Shown in pieces: positions 1-12,073 of a stretch of DNA of 64,000 bases. The notes under the pieces were generated by a model. The model was given only the letters and a program-made list of their open reading frames with translations. It had not been told where the DNA came from and ran no database searches. The stretch comes from Delphinapterus leucas. Lineage: Eukaryota > Chordata > Mammalia > Artiodactyla > Monodontidae. How positions within the stretch are numbered: the first letter of the stretch is position 1; every line of letters begins with the position of its first letter. Where the stretch lies: assembly GCF_002288925.2 (NCBI RefSeq), contig NW_022098001.1:11436495-11500494 (forward strand), read 5' to 3'. The position numbers and the translations under genes were made by a program.

Positions 1-1295
1 GGATTCCCCATAAAGACATGGACAAAAGAGAAACATAACATGATGACCACTATGAGGATCTTAATATAGCTATGGAGACCAGGGAAAATGACAGAACTAG
101 ATCATTCCAGGCCCCACTTAGGATCTCAGAGTGAGGCTCCAGTATTTTTTTTTTTTTAATTAGAACTCCTTTGGTTCTTGAACTCCTGTAGTACTAGTCA
201 AAACAACCTTTAAATATGCAGAGCCCTCTTTAAAAAAAAAAAATCTATTCTCCAACCCTAGAAATACAGATTATGGTCTCTACTGAAAGGAAGCAGGGGT
301 CCTTGGAGAAATAGCTGATTCCAGGTGTGGAACAGGATATGAACAAGATGAGCCCAGAACGGCAAGGAGGCGATCACACTACCAGAGTTGTGTAAAAAGA
401 CTCAGATGCCAACTTGAAGATGCTCCAACTGGACAAAGACAGCATAATTAGGACACTCATAAGGATGTTAGCTATGGTGTAGCTGTTCAGAGGAAGATTT
501 TGGGTTTCCCCTTAGAAAGTCTTAAAATAGGTTATGGAACAGTAGGTAAATTTTCTTTACGGTTACTGATAAAATTAATCAAAATAGCTGTACTTTTCAA
601 CGGAACATCCCCAGCTCTTCTAATAACAGGCCTCTTTTCATTAGTTCATTTATTACATTAAAAAAAAAAAAAACCCTCACTGGCCATCACTAGAGAATGA
701 TGGACCAACTTGTCATTTTGAAAACTGATAAAGAGAACAAAAGCACATATATTTATCATTGTCCCAAGTACCACTGGGTAACTAAACACTACTCGAGGGA
801 AAGTTTCTCTTTATAGAAATATTCCAGCTAATATATGAAAAATGATAGCATGTCATCATATTGCAATTCCAAATGAATTGATGATATCAATGGTTGCTGA
901 CATCCCAGAAAGACAGAATCAACCAGACATCACCTGCATCCTGATGGAAGAAAAATTATCAACTATAAAGCAATCTTACAAAAAAAGGAAAATGGGAATA
1001 TAAACATAGCAAGCGTTTAGATCCAACCACTAATTTACTGGAAATACAGAGATCTATATTATAGGTATGCAATCAGTAAAATCTAGTTTGTGGGCCAGTT
1101 GTTTCTTTAAAAAAATTACAAAGTCTTAAAATGCATACTGACCCACAGATCCTGTTTCAAATAAATTGCTAGGAAAATTAACAGGAGTCGAATGAAAATC
1201 TAAACACTCACTGGATATATTTTATATTAAGGAATTATTATTTTAGATATAATAAGTACTCTTTAGAAAAATATCCACAATACCATTATTTTTTA

Positions 1296-1630
1296 AATAT
1301 TTATTTATTTATTTTTGGCCGTGTTGGGTCTTCGGTGCTGCGCACGGGCTTTCTCTAGTTGTGTCGGGCGGGGACTCCTCATGCTGTGCGCAGACTTCTC
1401 ATTGCGGTGGCTTCTCTTGTTGTGGAGCACAGGCTCACGCTCAGGCTTCAGTAGTGGTGGCGCATGGGCTCAGCAGCCATGGCTCACAGGCTCTAGAGCA
1501 CAGGCTGAGTAGTTGTGGCGCACGGGCTTAGCTGCTCCGTGGCATGTGGGATCTTCCTGGACCAGGGATCGAACCCGTGTCCCCCGCACTGGCAGGCGGA
1601 TCCTTAACCACTGCGCCACCAGGGAAGCCC
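1296..1630 (-). repeat. CHR SINE, long form
   Basis: tRNA-derived SINE in reverse orientation: A-rich tail at the left, head (CCACCAGGGAAGCCC) at the right. Flanked by the duplicated target tattttttaa (1286-1295 and 1631-1640). Full length, about 335 bp. Confidence 0.93.
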
Positions 1631-1848
1631 TATTTTTTAAAAAAACAACCTTTAAAAACGCTGCCAGCAAGCTGAGACTTCAGGTGGTGATCTATTAAGT
1701 GGACTATCCGTGCAAGCTATGAGAAATGATAAAACTCCCTTCCCCAGGAATACCATTCTTTGTTTTAAAAAGGAAAAAACAGTTCGCTGTGAACTTTTAG
1801 AAAGTAGAAACAAATCATCAGTTTCCTTATCTTAAAAATGGCAAGATG

Positions 1849-2066
1849 GGGCTTCCCTGGTGGCGCAGTGGTTGAGAGTCCGCCTGCTGGTGCAGGGGAC
1901 ACGGGTTCGTGCCCCGGTCCGGGAGGATCCCACATGCCGCGGAGCGGCTGGGCCCGTGAGCCATGGCCGCTAAGCCTGCGCGTCCGGAGCCTGTGCTCCG
2001 CAACGGGAGAGGCCACAATGGTGAGAGGCCCGCGTAAGGCAAAAAAAAAAACAAAAACAAAAAAGG
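1849..2066 (+). repeat. CHR SINE, short cetacean form
   Basis: Forward copy with head GGCTTCCCTGGTGGCGCAG, internal B-box-like GGTTCGTGCC, the GCGGAGCGGCTGGGC block and an A-rich tail. Flanks share a short duplication (ggcaag). Near-consensus, so probably young. Confidence 0.93.
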
Positions 2067-3207
2067 CAAGCTGATACAGAATGACTGAGAAGATAATGAC
2101 CAATAATAATGATCATCAAGCAATTCCCCAGGACCTTCTGTCAACACACAAGGAAACAATCACAGCTGGCACTAGTCCATGGTCCCAAACCCTAGTTACT
2201 ACAAACTACTGCCAAGCTGGAAGCCTTTCTGAAGAAAGGTCTATTATTAGAAGAGCTAGGATGTCTAGCTGGAAAGTACAACTATTTTTGAGTGTATGTT
2301 AGCCTAAATACAGCTTACCTGCTATCCATACCTAACTTTGAATCTTTCAAAGGGTGGAAAATAAAATTTCCTCTAAAAAGCTAGTTGGATGCATTTTAGG
2401 GACTCACTCATGATTCTTAAATTCTCCAAGCACCCCAATTTCTACAATTTCAGAATATCCTTTGATTTCAGGTGTATTTATACAACGTGTACCCAGCCCT
2501 TCCACCTTGCTTCTATTAAAAATACACATAACCCTTCAGAAAGCAATGAAAAAACAACCACCAGAAGTATACCAAACAAACACATGTGATATGGGCATTA
2601 TCTTCGCTGAGATACTTTTCAAAGATGGTAGTTTTGTAAGTCCCACACATTCATAATATTTAGGATGGGGCTCTAACATACCTTGCTTGTTTAGCAGCTC
2701 AAACTTTTTAGACTTTTCGTTAGTTCAGCAGGGCAATAAAAGTACTCTGAGATATCTTTTTAAGGAAAAAACAGAAAGATACTGATAGATAACTAACACT
2801 CAGAAACTCAGAAAGAAGGAAAAAATTCTTTACACCAGTAATTTTATCAAAATTATAGTAACTATGAACAGTTATTTCTTTAAAGAGATGTACTGACCCA
2901 AGAGGGATTCTCTAAAGGGTTAGTAGGCAGGATGTGTCTACTGTGATCAGTGCAAAGATTCTGCACGGCCCCCAAAGGGCCCCCCAGCACCTGGGCACGC
3001 TGGGTTTGTACATCTGATCGCGGCAGAGCCTCCTCTTAAACCACTGCTCGTGCATTTCTGATTCAAACCAACGATTCCTTGCTGAGGACTTAAGAAAACT
3101 ATTCACGTATAACACGCTTTCTCTCAGAAATCCCACAGAGATCTCAGTGATATCAGCTTGCACCTGTGTATTTAGTATAAAGTCTGAAGTTGTTTTATCC
3201 CCATTTG

Positions 3208-3421
3208 ATTTATTTATTTATCTATTTTTGCGGTACGCGGGCCTCTCACCGTTGTGGCCTCTCCCGTTGCGGAGCACAGGCTCTGGACGCGCAGGCTTAG
3301 CGGCCATGGCTCATGAGCCCAGCCGCTCCGCGGCATGTGGGATCTTCCCAGACTGGGGCACGAACCCGTGTCCCCTGCATCGGCAGGTGGACTCTCAACC
3401 ACTGCGTCACCAGGGAAGCCC
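3208..3421 (-). repeat. CHR SINE, short cetacean form
   Basis: Reverse copy ending CCAGGGAAGCCC. Target duplication tatccccattt at 3197-3207 and again from 3422. About 214 bp. Confidence 0.93.
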
Positions 3422-3536
3422 TATCCCCATTTTATACACAAGGAAGTCAAGTCAGGGACAGACTAAATTACTTCAGTAAGGCCACAGAGTAAGCAAGTCA
3501 CCACAATTTAAAAAACAAAACCAGGGCTTCAACCAG

Positions 3537-3743
3537 CCACAACTACTGAGCCTGTGCTCTAGAGCCCGTGAGCCACAACTACTGAGCCCACGTGCCTACA
3601 GCCCATGCTCCACAACGAGAGAAGCCACTGCAATGAGAAGCCCACGCACCGCAACGAAGAGTAGCCCCGATCGCCGCAACTAGAGAAAGCCTGCGCACAG
3701 CAACGAAGACCCAATGCAGCCAAAAATAAATAAATAAAATAAT
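3537..3743 (+). repeat. CHR SINE, long form, 5'-truncated
   Basis: Only the tail half is present, starting at CACAACTACTGAGCC and ending in AAATAAATAAATA. The tRNA-like head with the pol III boxes is missing, so this copy is dead. Confidence 0.85.
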
Positions 3744-4177
3744 TTTTTTCAAATAATAAAAAATACAAAACCAAATATAAAACTCCATTCTAGTTTAGAA
3801 CAGACACACCATTTATATTTATCCTTTCATCTGTCCTGTCCATTCTGTCCCCTCCAATCCTATCCACCTGGACCCATCCCACAGGCTCATGTCACCCATC
3901 CCTTCCATTAACCACTCCTCGAGCATTTACTTGTACTGAGCATCACACGTGGTGATGGAGACACAAAGAGATTAGTACCTAGAGGACTGGTACTTTTACC
4001 ACGAGCCAGGCAAGATAATTACATAAAGGACAAATGATTTTGAGGACTCTTCCAGTGAAGGCATGTTTCTGAAAATCATATTTGATAGGTTTAAAAAAGT
4101 TAAGTATGAACAACTAGTGGCAGAACACAGTTCATCTAAATTCTTTCGCTAAGGTTTTCATATGCGGGGAAAGTTTT

Positions 4178-4386
4178 TTTGTTTTTCTTTTTTTGCAGTA
4201 CGCAGGCCTCTCACTGTTGTGGCCTCTCCCGTTGCAGAGCACAGGTTCCGGAAGCGCAGGCTCAGCGGCCATGGCTCACGGGCCCAGCCGCTCCGCGGCA
4301 TGTGGGATCTTCCCAGACCGGGGCACGAACCCATGTCCCCTGCATCGACAGGCGGACTCTCAACCACTGCGCCACCAGGGAAGCCC
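4178..4386 (-). repeat. CHR SINE, short form
   Basis: Reverse copy with T-rich left end and head at 4386. Flanks share a duplication near tgcgggg(a/c)aagtttt at 4163 and 4390. Head-to-tail intact. Confidence 0.92.
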
Positions 4387-4535
4387 GATGTGCGGGGCAA
4401 GTTTTAAAGATACAGTAATCTCTGCCATTCTTATCTCTCTACCTATAAAATCACATTTTTAAGTTTAATTTCACATGTCAAGTGAGATAGCATAGTCAAA
4501 CTATGCAGAATTGATACCTAGAATTACCTACCATG

Positions 4536-4870
4536 TTTTTTTTTTTTAAATAAATTTATTTATTTACTTTTGGCTGCATTGGGTCTTTGTTGCTGAGCGC
4601 GGGCTTTCTCTAGTTGTGGTAAGCGGGGGCTACTCTTCTGTGTAGTACGTGGTCTTCTCCTTGCGGTGGCTTCTCTTGTTGCGGAGCACAGGCTCTAGGC
4701 ACGCGGGCTTCAGTAGTTGTGGCTCACGGGCTCTAGAGCACAGGCTCAGTAGTTGTGGCGCACGGGCTTAGTTGCTCCGCGGCATGTGGGATCTTCCCAG
4801 ACCAGGGCTCGAACCCATGTCCCCTGCAATTGGCAGGCGGATTCTTAACCACTGTGCCACCAGGGAGGCC
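4536..4870 (-). repeat. CHR SINE, long form
   Basis: Reverse full-length copy flanked by ctaccatg (4528-4535 and 4871-4878). Lies 46 bp from the next SINE, which is in the opposite orientation. Confidence 0.93.
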
Positions 4871-4915
4871 CTACCATGGCTTTTTAATAATGCAGGTTTA
4901 GGATACGTAAATGTT

Positions 4916-5028
4916 GGGACTTCCGTGGTGGTCCAGTGGTTAACACTCCGCACTTCCAATGCAGGGGGCATGGGTTCAATCCCTGGTCAGGGAACTAAGA
5001 TCCCACACGCCACTCAGCCAAAAAAAAG
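4916..5028 (+). repeat. Old CHR-type SINE, head-only form
   Basis: About 113 bp: GGGACTTCCGTGGTGGTCCAG to an A-rich tail, with the older GGTTCAATCCCTGGTCAGGG box. Target duplication resembles ggatacgtaaatg / agatacataaatg. Sits 260 bp from exon 6. Confidence 0.88.
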
Positions 5029-5289
5029 AAAAGATACATAAATGTGGAGAGGCACATAAATTATCTATTTGTAATATTTTTTTAAATGAACCAGAGTTGA
5101 CCCAACTAGATTTTAATGTCTTGTAAGGAAAACAAAACACATTTCATTCAACTATGAATCCTTTGATGACTAAGCAGCTCATGAACATGTTTCAACAACA
5201 GTAAAAAAAGCAGCAAACACTAGAAATATTTATAAGCCATCGTATAGTGGATGTGTGGAGATCTCCACGTGAAGTGACATCACACCTAC

Positions 5290-5385
5290 CGTAGTGTCAT
5301 TGCTGGTAACATAAACCAGGACATCAGAGGAGTTCCTGCCATTGATGTATCGGTAGCAGTTCCAAACACAGCTAATCAAGTAACC
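5290..5385 (-). CDS. LAPTM4B: LAPTM4B coding exon 6 (residues 170-201)
   Basis: A 96 nt exon (32 codons) between acceptor tacttacag and donor gtaggt. It reads [20 protein letters not shown] then [12 protein letters not shown]: the end of TM4 and the start of the cytosolic tail. The next residues in the family are V-L-L-P-P-Y, the first PY motif; in this window that codon falls in the missing exon 7. Reading on into the intron gives VGVMSL and soon a stop, so it is not a natural terminus. Confidence 0.96.
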
Positions 5386-6059
5386 CTGTAAGTAAGTAGT
5401 GATTGTTAGAGATTTAATTTTCAAAGTTCAGACAATTTACAATATCATCATGGATAAAGCCATATTGCAAAATGTTCATTTATATAAATTTTAAACACAC
5501 ATTAACTCTAGTAAACCGAGAAGGCTTTAAAATTACAAATGTTGGATATAGTAGCTTTCTGGCCAAGGGTGATACTGTAGCCTTACTACACAGAAGGTGA
5601 TGGGGAAGGGTGGGGCTGAAAGGAGAAAGAGAATTTCCAAGAAAAGGAAGTTGAAAGGAGCAATCGCCGCAAACTTTTACTGCCCCCAAAGAACAATCAA
5701 TTCATTAGCCGATTCTCATCACACTTTAACTCTGGGTCTTTCGGATCATTATTCTATATCATTATATATGATTTTATAATACAAGTCAACTTAAAAAAAA
5801 AAACATTCATAGCACATTAATTTGCTCTGTGATCAGTACAATTCACTAAAACATTTCCATTTTCACAATGAAATATCCACAGAAGATAATTAAAATTAAG
5901 GTCCAGAATAAAGACATGCTGGAAATAGAAAGCATGAGCTCATGGGAGATGTTTAAAATACGAAGTCTTTGTACTTTCATTCCAATCATGTGCAATCAGA
6001 TTAAAACAAAATGATTTCAAAGCCCCTTTCTAGCTTTGAAATTCTTTGATTAAAAGGTT

Positions 6060-7010
6060 AAAGATGTGGAAAAAACGGAGCCCTCCTACATTGCTGGTGG
6101 GAATGTAAAACGGTGTTGCTTTAGAAAACAGTCTGGAAGTCCCTCAAAAGGTTAAACAGTTAAATGTGGGGACTTCCCTGGTGGTGCCGTGGCTAAGAAT
6201 CCGCCTGCCAAGGCAGGGGACATGGGTTCGAGCCCTGGTCTGGGAAGATCCCACATGCCGCGGAGCAACTAAGTCCGTGTACCACAACTACTGAGCCTGC
6301 GCTCTAGAGCCCACGCACCACAACTACTGAAGCCCACACGCCTAGAGCCCATGCTCCACAACAAGAGAAGCCACGCAACGAGAAGCCCACGCACCACAAA
6401 CGAAGACCCAACGCAGCCATAAATAAATAAATAAATAAACAAACAAACAGTTAAATGTGACCCGGTGGCTCCACTCCAAGGTATATACTCAAGAGAAATG
6501 AAAACATATGTCCACACAAAAACTTGTGCACAAATGTTCACAGCAACATTATTTGTAATAGCAAAAGAGTAAAAACAATCCAAATGTCTGTCAACTTAGG
6601 ACTGGATAGACAAAGAAAATATTCCATTGTATGGTATATTCATACAATGGAATATAATTCAGCAATAAAAAGGAAGTTCTGATAACATGCTACAGCATGG
6701 ATGAACCTTGGAAATGTCAAAGCAGCCAGTCACAAAGGACCACATATTATATGATTCCATTTATATGAAATGTCCACAAGAGGCAAATCCATAGTGACAG
6801 AAAATAGATTAGTGGTTACCAGGGGATGGGGGTAAGGGCAAACGTCATATGGTAAAAGTGTTCTAAAATTACATTGTTTAACCACAAAGCTGTGTTTATA
6901 CAACTCCGTGAATATATTAAAAACCACTAAATTGTACACTTAAATGGGAGAACCTTATGATATGAGAATTATATCTCAAGAAAGTTGTTTTATAAAAAAA
7001 GAAGACATTT
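6060..7010 (+). mobile_element. L1 LINE 3' region, old subfamily, interrupted
   Basis: Sequence typical of the end of L1 ORF2 and 3' tail (ctggtgggaatgtaaaacgg, then ggataaacaaa-like and agattagtggttaccagggg motifs). The copy is split by the SINE at 6169-6444. Frames are degraded. Confidence 0.75.
6169..6444 (+). repeat. CHR SINE, long form, inside an old L1
   Basis: Forward copy with an exact 15 bp duplication, aaacagttaaatgtg (6154-6168 and 6445-6459). It interrupts the L1 3' region at 6060-7010, so it is the younger insertion. Confidence 0.94.
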
Positions 7011-7103
7011 AACAACAAAAGGAGTGCTCGTCAACACTTTTCAGAAGTGAGGTAAATGTTCTGTTGTGTACTCAGAATGCTGTCTTAAGCTGCATTCATA
7101 CTT

Positions 7104-7387
7104 TTGGTTTTTTTAATTTATTTTTGGCTGTGTTGGGTCTTCATTTCTGTGCGAGGGCTTTCTCTAGTTGCGGCAAGCGGGGGCCACTCTTCATCGCGGT
7201 GCGCGGGCCTCTCACTATCACAGCTTCTCTTGTTGCAGAGCACAGGCTCCAGACACGCAGGCTCAGTAGTTGTGGCTCACAGGCCTAGTTGCTCCACGGC
7301 ATGTGGGATCTTCCCAGACCAGGGCTCGAACCCGTGTCCCCTGCATTAGCAGGCAGAGTCTCAACCACTGCGCCACCAGGGAAGCCT
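7104..7387 (-). repeat. CHR SINE, intermediate form
   Basis: Reverse copy flanked by an exact 15 bp duplication, gctgcattcatactt (7089-7103 and 7388-7402). Has the tail of the long form but the central block of the short form. Confidence 0.93.
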
Positions 7388-8469
7388 GCTGCATTCATAC
7401 TTGGCGGTGATTATTTCCTACAGTGAGACTTTCTGTGATAATGTTAATATGAAAATGCATAACGCTATTTTAGTAAAGTGTTTTCTGAATGGCAATTATC
7501 TGAAACCAGAGATCAACAATGAGAAAGAGATGGAAAGGGCATTTTTCTTGAACAATATGTTGAATTTACTCAAATCTTCAGTTTACTCAACAACGCTCTT
7601 GCTTCTCTATTAAAACAAACAAACAAACAATAAAACCCTGGACTCATTGAGAATTTTAATACAAATAAAAAAGGAATGCTTGGACATATTCTGTTGTGTA
7701 CTATATAAGAAGTCATCCATTATTTTAGCAGTGAACAGAAGGTTCTTTTAAGACAAGAACTCTTTCTGATGTGAGGCCTCCAAAATGACAAATCTATAAC
7801 TGAAGGTTAAACTGCGGAGGGGAAATACCCAGTGTCTGGGGCCCCGTACGCCCAGTCAGCATTCTTGAATGGCCCCTGCAACACCAGGAGCGTTCACCCA
7901 CTAAACACTCTGATGGGAGAAAAACCTGGCCTGTTGTCTCTAAAGTTATTTCAATGACCAATAACTTATTTCAATGACCTTATTTCCTATTTGACATTTC
8001 TGTCATCTGGAATAAATTAAATATTTGGTATATTTCCCAAACAGACTTGAAATGACAAGAGTACATCCATCATCTACTTGCAGAGCTAGGCGGTAATAAG
8101 CGTTGTTCCCTTTACCAACTAAGGACAGAGCAAAACTGACACATGTTGTGATTTGGGTTCCCAGGGAATCACTAGTGATAAAACTTATTAAAGAGTAACA
8201 GTGAATTTAGGTTGTGAGAGCTATTAATCAGGTAAACTGTTATGTGAAACTGTAACACAGGTATGTGTTCATATTTGTTTAAACTAATAATTACTGAGTC
8301 TCCACAAGGGATAGAAAAATGAAGGCAGGGTCTATGTTCTCAAGGAAATGCAGTCTGGTTAGCAGAGACAGATACATATATAATGAAATATTAACACATT
8401 ACGCACAGGTTGGAGACAGTGCTGTGAACAATCTATAAGATGCCTTTTATTAGGTCATTATGATAAGTA

Positions 8470-8610
8470 ATATTGTTTGCAGTTGATAAAAGCACCACAG
8501 ACAGGGCAGGGATTTTTCTTATTCACCACCAAACCCTAGCAGCTACAACACGGCCCGGCACACAGGAGACCCTCAGCAAATGTTTACCGAATAAATAAAT
8601 GAATGATGCA
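8470..8610 (+). repeat. L2 LINE 3' end relic
   Basis: Ends with the L2-like signature ggcacacaggagaccctcag followed by caaatgtttaccgaataaat. Old and diverged. Confidence 0.55.
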
Positions 8611-8635
8611 TCTTCCCATCCATTAGCTCAACTAA

Positions 8636-8770
8636 CCTCACAGTCACCCTTCACAATGTTTTCTTAGCTATTACTCCTATTTAGTAAATGAAGAAACCAA
8701 GGCTCTGGTCACATAGCTATATGGCAGTGACACAAGGTAAATCTAGGTCCTCTGACTCAATATCTCAAGT
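8636..8770 (+). repeat. MIR SINE relic
   Basis: Matches the MIR core pattern: 'agtaaatgaagaaaccaagg' followed by a 'gtcacatagc' motif. Ancient tRNA-derived SINE. Confidence 0.5.
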
Positions 8771-9589
8771 AAGCATTTCCAATAAAGATGTAAATGCCTA
8801 CACAGTTAAAATGCCTTTTTTGAGAGCAGTGGGAGGTGCTGGCTTCTGGGTAATGGCACGGGGTAGCTTGGTCAGACTAACCTTCTTCCAGGTAAAAATG
8901 ATAAAATCTGGAATAAACACACACAGACACACAGACTCTATTTGAAGGCAGGGCCGAAGGGCCCAAAACAGGCAGAAGCTAAAGGGGAGTCTACCCTTGA
9001 GGGGCAAACTGCAGTGAGTGGGATTTGAGGGTCTGAAGCCTTTTGCCAGTGGCTCTGCTCACTCTCCACACAGCCGGTGGTCTGACTAAGAAGCCAGGAA
9101 GTTGGGGTGCTGAGGTAGGAGCTGCAGGGGCAGGAAGCCTCAACATCCGTGTATAAAATTCACCCAAATCCTTGACCACTAAGCCACACATGCAGTAACA
9201 AGCCATGCAGAGCATGTCGTATGGAGGGCGATGCAGACCTCAGTGACTTTCAGTGAATCATTTGCTTTCTACTCCTCTGCAACACATTACCATTTAAAAT
9301 GACTTTTCTCCCTAAAGGCAGCTTCTTCAAAACTCACCAAGCTTGGTTTTTATAGAATTCGGTAATTTTATGCCAAAATAAAGACAATGAAAGATGTTAA
9401 GAATTAAAAGTTCAAGATCTAACTTAAGAATTTTCTACTTATTACTAGCACACAAGCACAAATTATAATGATGTTTTTATTATCAGGTTTACAACGATGA
9501 AAAATAGCACTCGACCGATGAGGGTGAGGGAGACGTGGCAGATGGGAGTGTTAAGGCATTCAGCTTTAGGGGAGATCAATTTGACAAAC

Positions 9590-10120
9590 TATCAAAAACC
9601 TTCAAATTATGCATACCCTCAAATTTCAGGAAATAGATCTTGAGAAAATAAATGTATAAGTATACAAAAGATGTAATTAATTTAATATATTCATTGCCGT
9701 ACTATTTATAAGTGAAAAAGTAGGAACTATCTCAATGTCCAACAATAACTAATTTATAAAAATGATAAATTCATAATAGACTGTTACAGAATAATGTTCA
9801 AAATCAATTACATTTTTAAAAACAAATTACAGGGACTTCCCTGGTGGAGCAGTGGTTAAGACTCCACACTCCCAATGCAGGGGGCCCGGGTTTGATCTCT
9901 GGTCAGGACACTAGGTCCCACATGCATGCCGCAACTAAGGAGCCTGCGTGCTGCAACTAAGGAGCCAGGCGAGCCGCAACTAAGGAGCCCACCTGTTGCA
10001 ACCAAATATAGTAAATAAATAAATAAATATTTAGGGGAAAAACCCACAAATTACAAAAGAATGTATACAGAGACTTGTAATGGATGCTATGGTACTTAAT
10101 ACACACCACATAAATGTACA
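9590..10120 (+). mobile_element. Old L1-like fragment split by a SINE
   Basis: AT-rich sequence resembling the 3' part of older mammalian L1 elements (aatgtccaacaataactaat region and the final atgctatggtacttaat). Broken by the SINE at 9832-10045. Family call is tentative. Confidence 0.4.
9832..10045 (+). repeat. Old CHR-type SINE with repeated GCAACTAAGGAGCC units
   Basis: Head GGGACTTCCCTGGTGGAGCAG, then three short repeats of gcaactaaggagcc, then an AAATAAATA tail. Flanked by acaaattaca on both sides. Relatively diverged. Confidence 0.88.
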
Positions 10121-10360
10121 ACATTATATTAATTTATTTCCATCCAAATAGATTTTAGAAGAACCCTGGGTTGGCCTGTGGAAGTCTGGTTAGTGTTTAT
10201 CTCTCTCATATAGATAAGAGAAGGAACAGAATTGTGAGGAATTCAAAAAGCAGTTCAGAAATCTAAAACAAGATAAACTAACGGCAAGTTTTCTTACTTC
10301 TTTAGCATTCATGAATACATTTAGTAATATTTAGACCATAAGTAAAATCTTCATGCTTAC

Positions 10361-10459
10361 CTTAAAAGTCAAGATTATGCTGATAAACAGAAGAATAATA
10401 AGGACCAAACAGGTAGGATTCACTGACATGATATCATCTTTGTAAGGAAAATCAGGAGG
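10361..10459 (-). CDS. LAPTM4B: LAPTM4B coding exon 5 (residues 137-169)
   Basis: A 99 nt exon (33 codons), phase 0 at both ends, between acceptor cttttgtag and donor gtaagc. It reads PPDFPYKDDIMSVNPTCLVL then IILLFISIILTFK: the end of the second lumenal loop and most of TM4 (from about residue 152). Changes from human as I recall it are N to D, R to K and V to I in the loop; the membrane part is identical. Confidence 0.96.
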
Positions 10460-10692
10460 CTACAAAAGAAAAGTACCTCATTAGCAAATCTCATTAATGA
10501 TCCAGGATCCTATTCCATAAGCATTAACCAGATGTGCTTATCAGAAAGCAATTAATTAAAGCAGACAGTTATTATTTAAGGACACTACAACGTTTCTAGT
10601 CTACCTCTACTAATGAAAAAGCTATAAACAGTGTGATGGGGAGAGGCTAGTCTGTTCTTAATTCAGGCAGCAACTCTCAAAAAGAAAACTCA

Positions 10693-10910
10693 GGGCTTCC
10701 CTGGTGGCGCAGTGGTTGAGAGTCTGCCTGCCGATGCAGGGGACGCGGGTTCGTGCCCCGGTCCGGGAGGACCACATGCCGCGGAGCGGCTGGGCCCGTG
10801 AGCCATGGCCGCTGAGCCTGCGCGTCCGGAGCCTGTGCTCCGCAATGGGAGAGGCCACATCAGTGAGAGGCCCGGGTACCGCAAAGAAAAAAAAAAAAAA
10901 AAGAAAGAAA
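10693..10910 (+). repeat. CHR SINE, short form with (GAAA)n tail
   Basis: Near-consensus forward copy; tail has grown into a GAAA microsatellite. Flanks share aaagaaaa(c/t)tcag. Confidence 0.93.
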
Positions 10911-11194
10911 GAAAGAAAATTCAGTGGAAGATTCATGAGACGTAAAGACCTAATTCTGCCCTCCAACCATATAGAAAGTTAGAAGTCGATTGGTCTTTAC
11001 AACGCCTCAAAATTTGGATTTTCTGCAAATTCTGGACCATTCTAATGGGCTTGTGTAGGGCAAGGGTTGGAGAACCCTATTAAAATAGTGCCTTCTTAAT
11101 ATAGAGCATTTTTGCTGATGCTACTTCTCCTCAAAGAGCAGAACCTTTATATTAGTAGGTTTTTACAGCATTTAAAAAAAATCAAAACTATTAT

Positions 11195-11380
11195 ATAGAA
11201 TGGATAAACAAGGTCCTACTGTACAGCACAGGGAACTACATTCAATATCCTGTGATAATAATCGAAAAAGAATATGAAAAAGAATATGTATATACATGTA
11301 TAACAATCACTTTGCTGTCCAGCAGAAATGAACACAACATTGTAAATCAACTGTACTTGAATTAAAACGAAAAACAAAAA
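11195..11380 (+). mobile_element. L1 LINE 3' end, 5'-truncated
   Basis: Carries the artiodactyl-type L1 tail: 'tactgtacagcacagggaac', 'tttgctgtccagcagaaa' and 'acaacattgtaaatcaactg'. Ends in an A-rich tail. Confidence 0.8.
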
Positions 11381-11858
11381 AACACAAGTCCTACCATCTG
11401 ACCATAATGATTAACTACCAGGTCAAAAGAAACCCTTTTAGGAGGACTGAAATCTGCTACTATGGTTCACGGGAATGACAGGATGTCACCGTGAATCTCG
11501 TGCTCAGCACTGATCGAAGCTCTCATTGCAAACGGCTTACACAGTGTGCACAGAAGGCAACCCCCTGTGCGGTCACCCTTCATCTCCCCTTATCACCCAC
11601 TACTATGTGTCTGGATCCCACGTGAGCAGTATTCCCAGACATAACAAAGGAGAAAACTCGTGACTCGTGCCTGGCTCCTCCTCCCCAGGGTGAGCCTCGC
11701 CTAGTGGTTTTCAGAGTCTCCTTTCACTCTGGCAAAATACCTAAGTAATAAAATCTAAGTCACTTTTTGGGATCAGCTCATCAAACTGGCCCCTGCCCTT
11801 GGAGCCTAAAAAGGCTGTCTGTAGTACTGACCTCAAAGGGCAAAAATAAAACAAACTG

Positions 11859-12073
11859 GGGGTTCCCTGGTGGCGCAGTGGCTGAGAGTCCGCCTGCCGA
11901 TGCAGGGGACACGGGTTCGTGTCCCGGTCCGGGAAGATCCCACGTACCGTGGAGCGGCTGGGCCCGTGAGCCATGGCCGCTGAGCCTGCGCGTCCGGAGC
12001 CTGTGCTCCGCAACGGGAGAGGCCATAACAGTGAGAGGCCCGCATACCGAAAAAAAAAAAACAAAAAAAACCC
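11859..12073 (+). repeat. CHR SINE, short form
   Basis: Forward copy, near-consensus, A-rich tail with C interruptions. Target duplication aaacaaactg at 11849-11858 and 12074-12083. Confidence 0.93.

Larger units (their letters stand above)
1..5289 (-). other. LAPTM4B: LAPTM4B intron 6, partial
   Basis: Non-coding DNA downstream of exon 6 in the gene's direction. Positions 1-1290 hold AT-rich sequence with no feature I recognise. The rest contains seven CHR SINEs, an L2-like relic near 3.9-4.06 kb and a GC-richer unassigned patch at 2900-3150. I searched the minus strand for the expected last exon (L-L-P-P-Y and P-P-P-P-Y) and did not find it. Confidence 0.8.
5386..10360 (-). other. LAPTM4B: LAPTM4B intron 5
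   Basis: About 5.0 kb. It holds an old L1 3' region split by a SINE (6060-7010), CHR SINEs at 6169, 7104 and 9832, L2 and MIR relics at 8.47-8.77 kb, and an L1M-like stretch around 9.59-10.12 kb. The segments 5400-6050 and 7400-8450 show nothing I can assign. The segment 8800-9240 is somewhat GC-richer and also unassigned. Confidence 0.85.

Noticed and set aside
1838..2074. Many open frames of 60-130 codons with AHGPSRSAACGIFPDRG-like peptides throughout the window
   Set aside because: These are translations of CHR SINE copies and recur wherever a SINE lies; not genes.
5230..5424. LAPTM4B ending with [11 protein letters not shown] after exon 6
   Set aside because: That reading runs through a good GT donor into intron; the family continues with a PY-motif tail from another exon.
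11859..11950. tRNA gene in the SINE heads
   Set aside because: The heads keep A- and B-box-like sequences but no full cloverleaf or anticodon arm; they are tRNA-derived SINE promoters.
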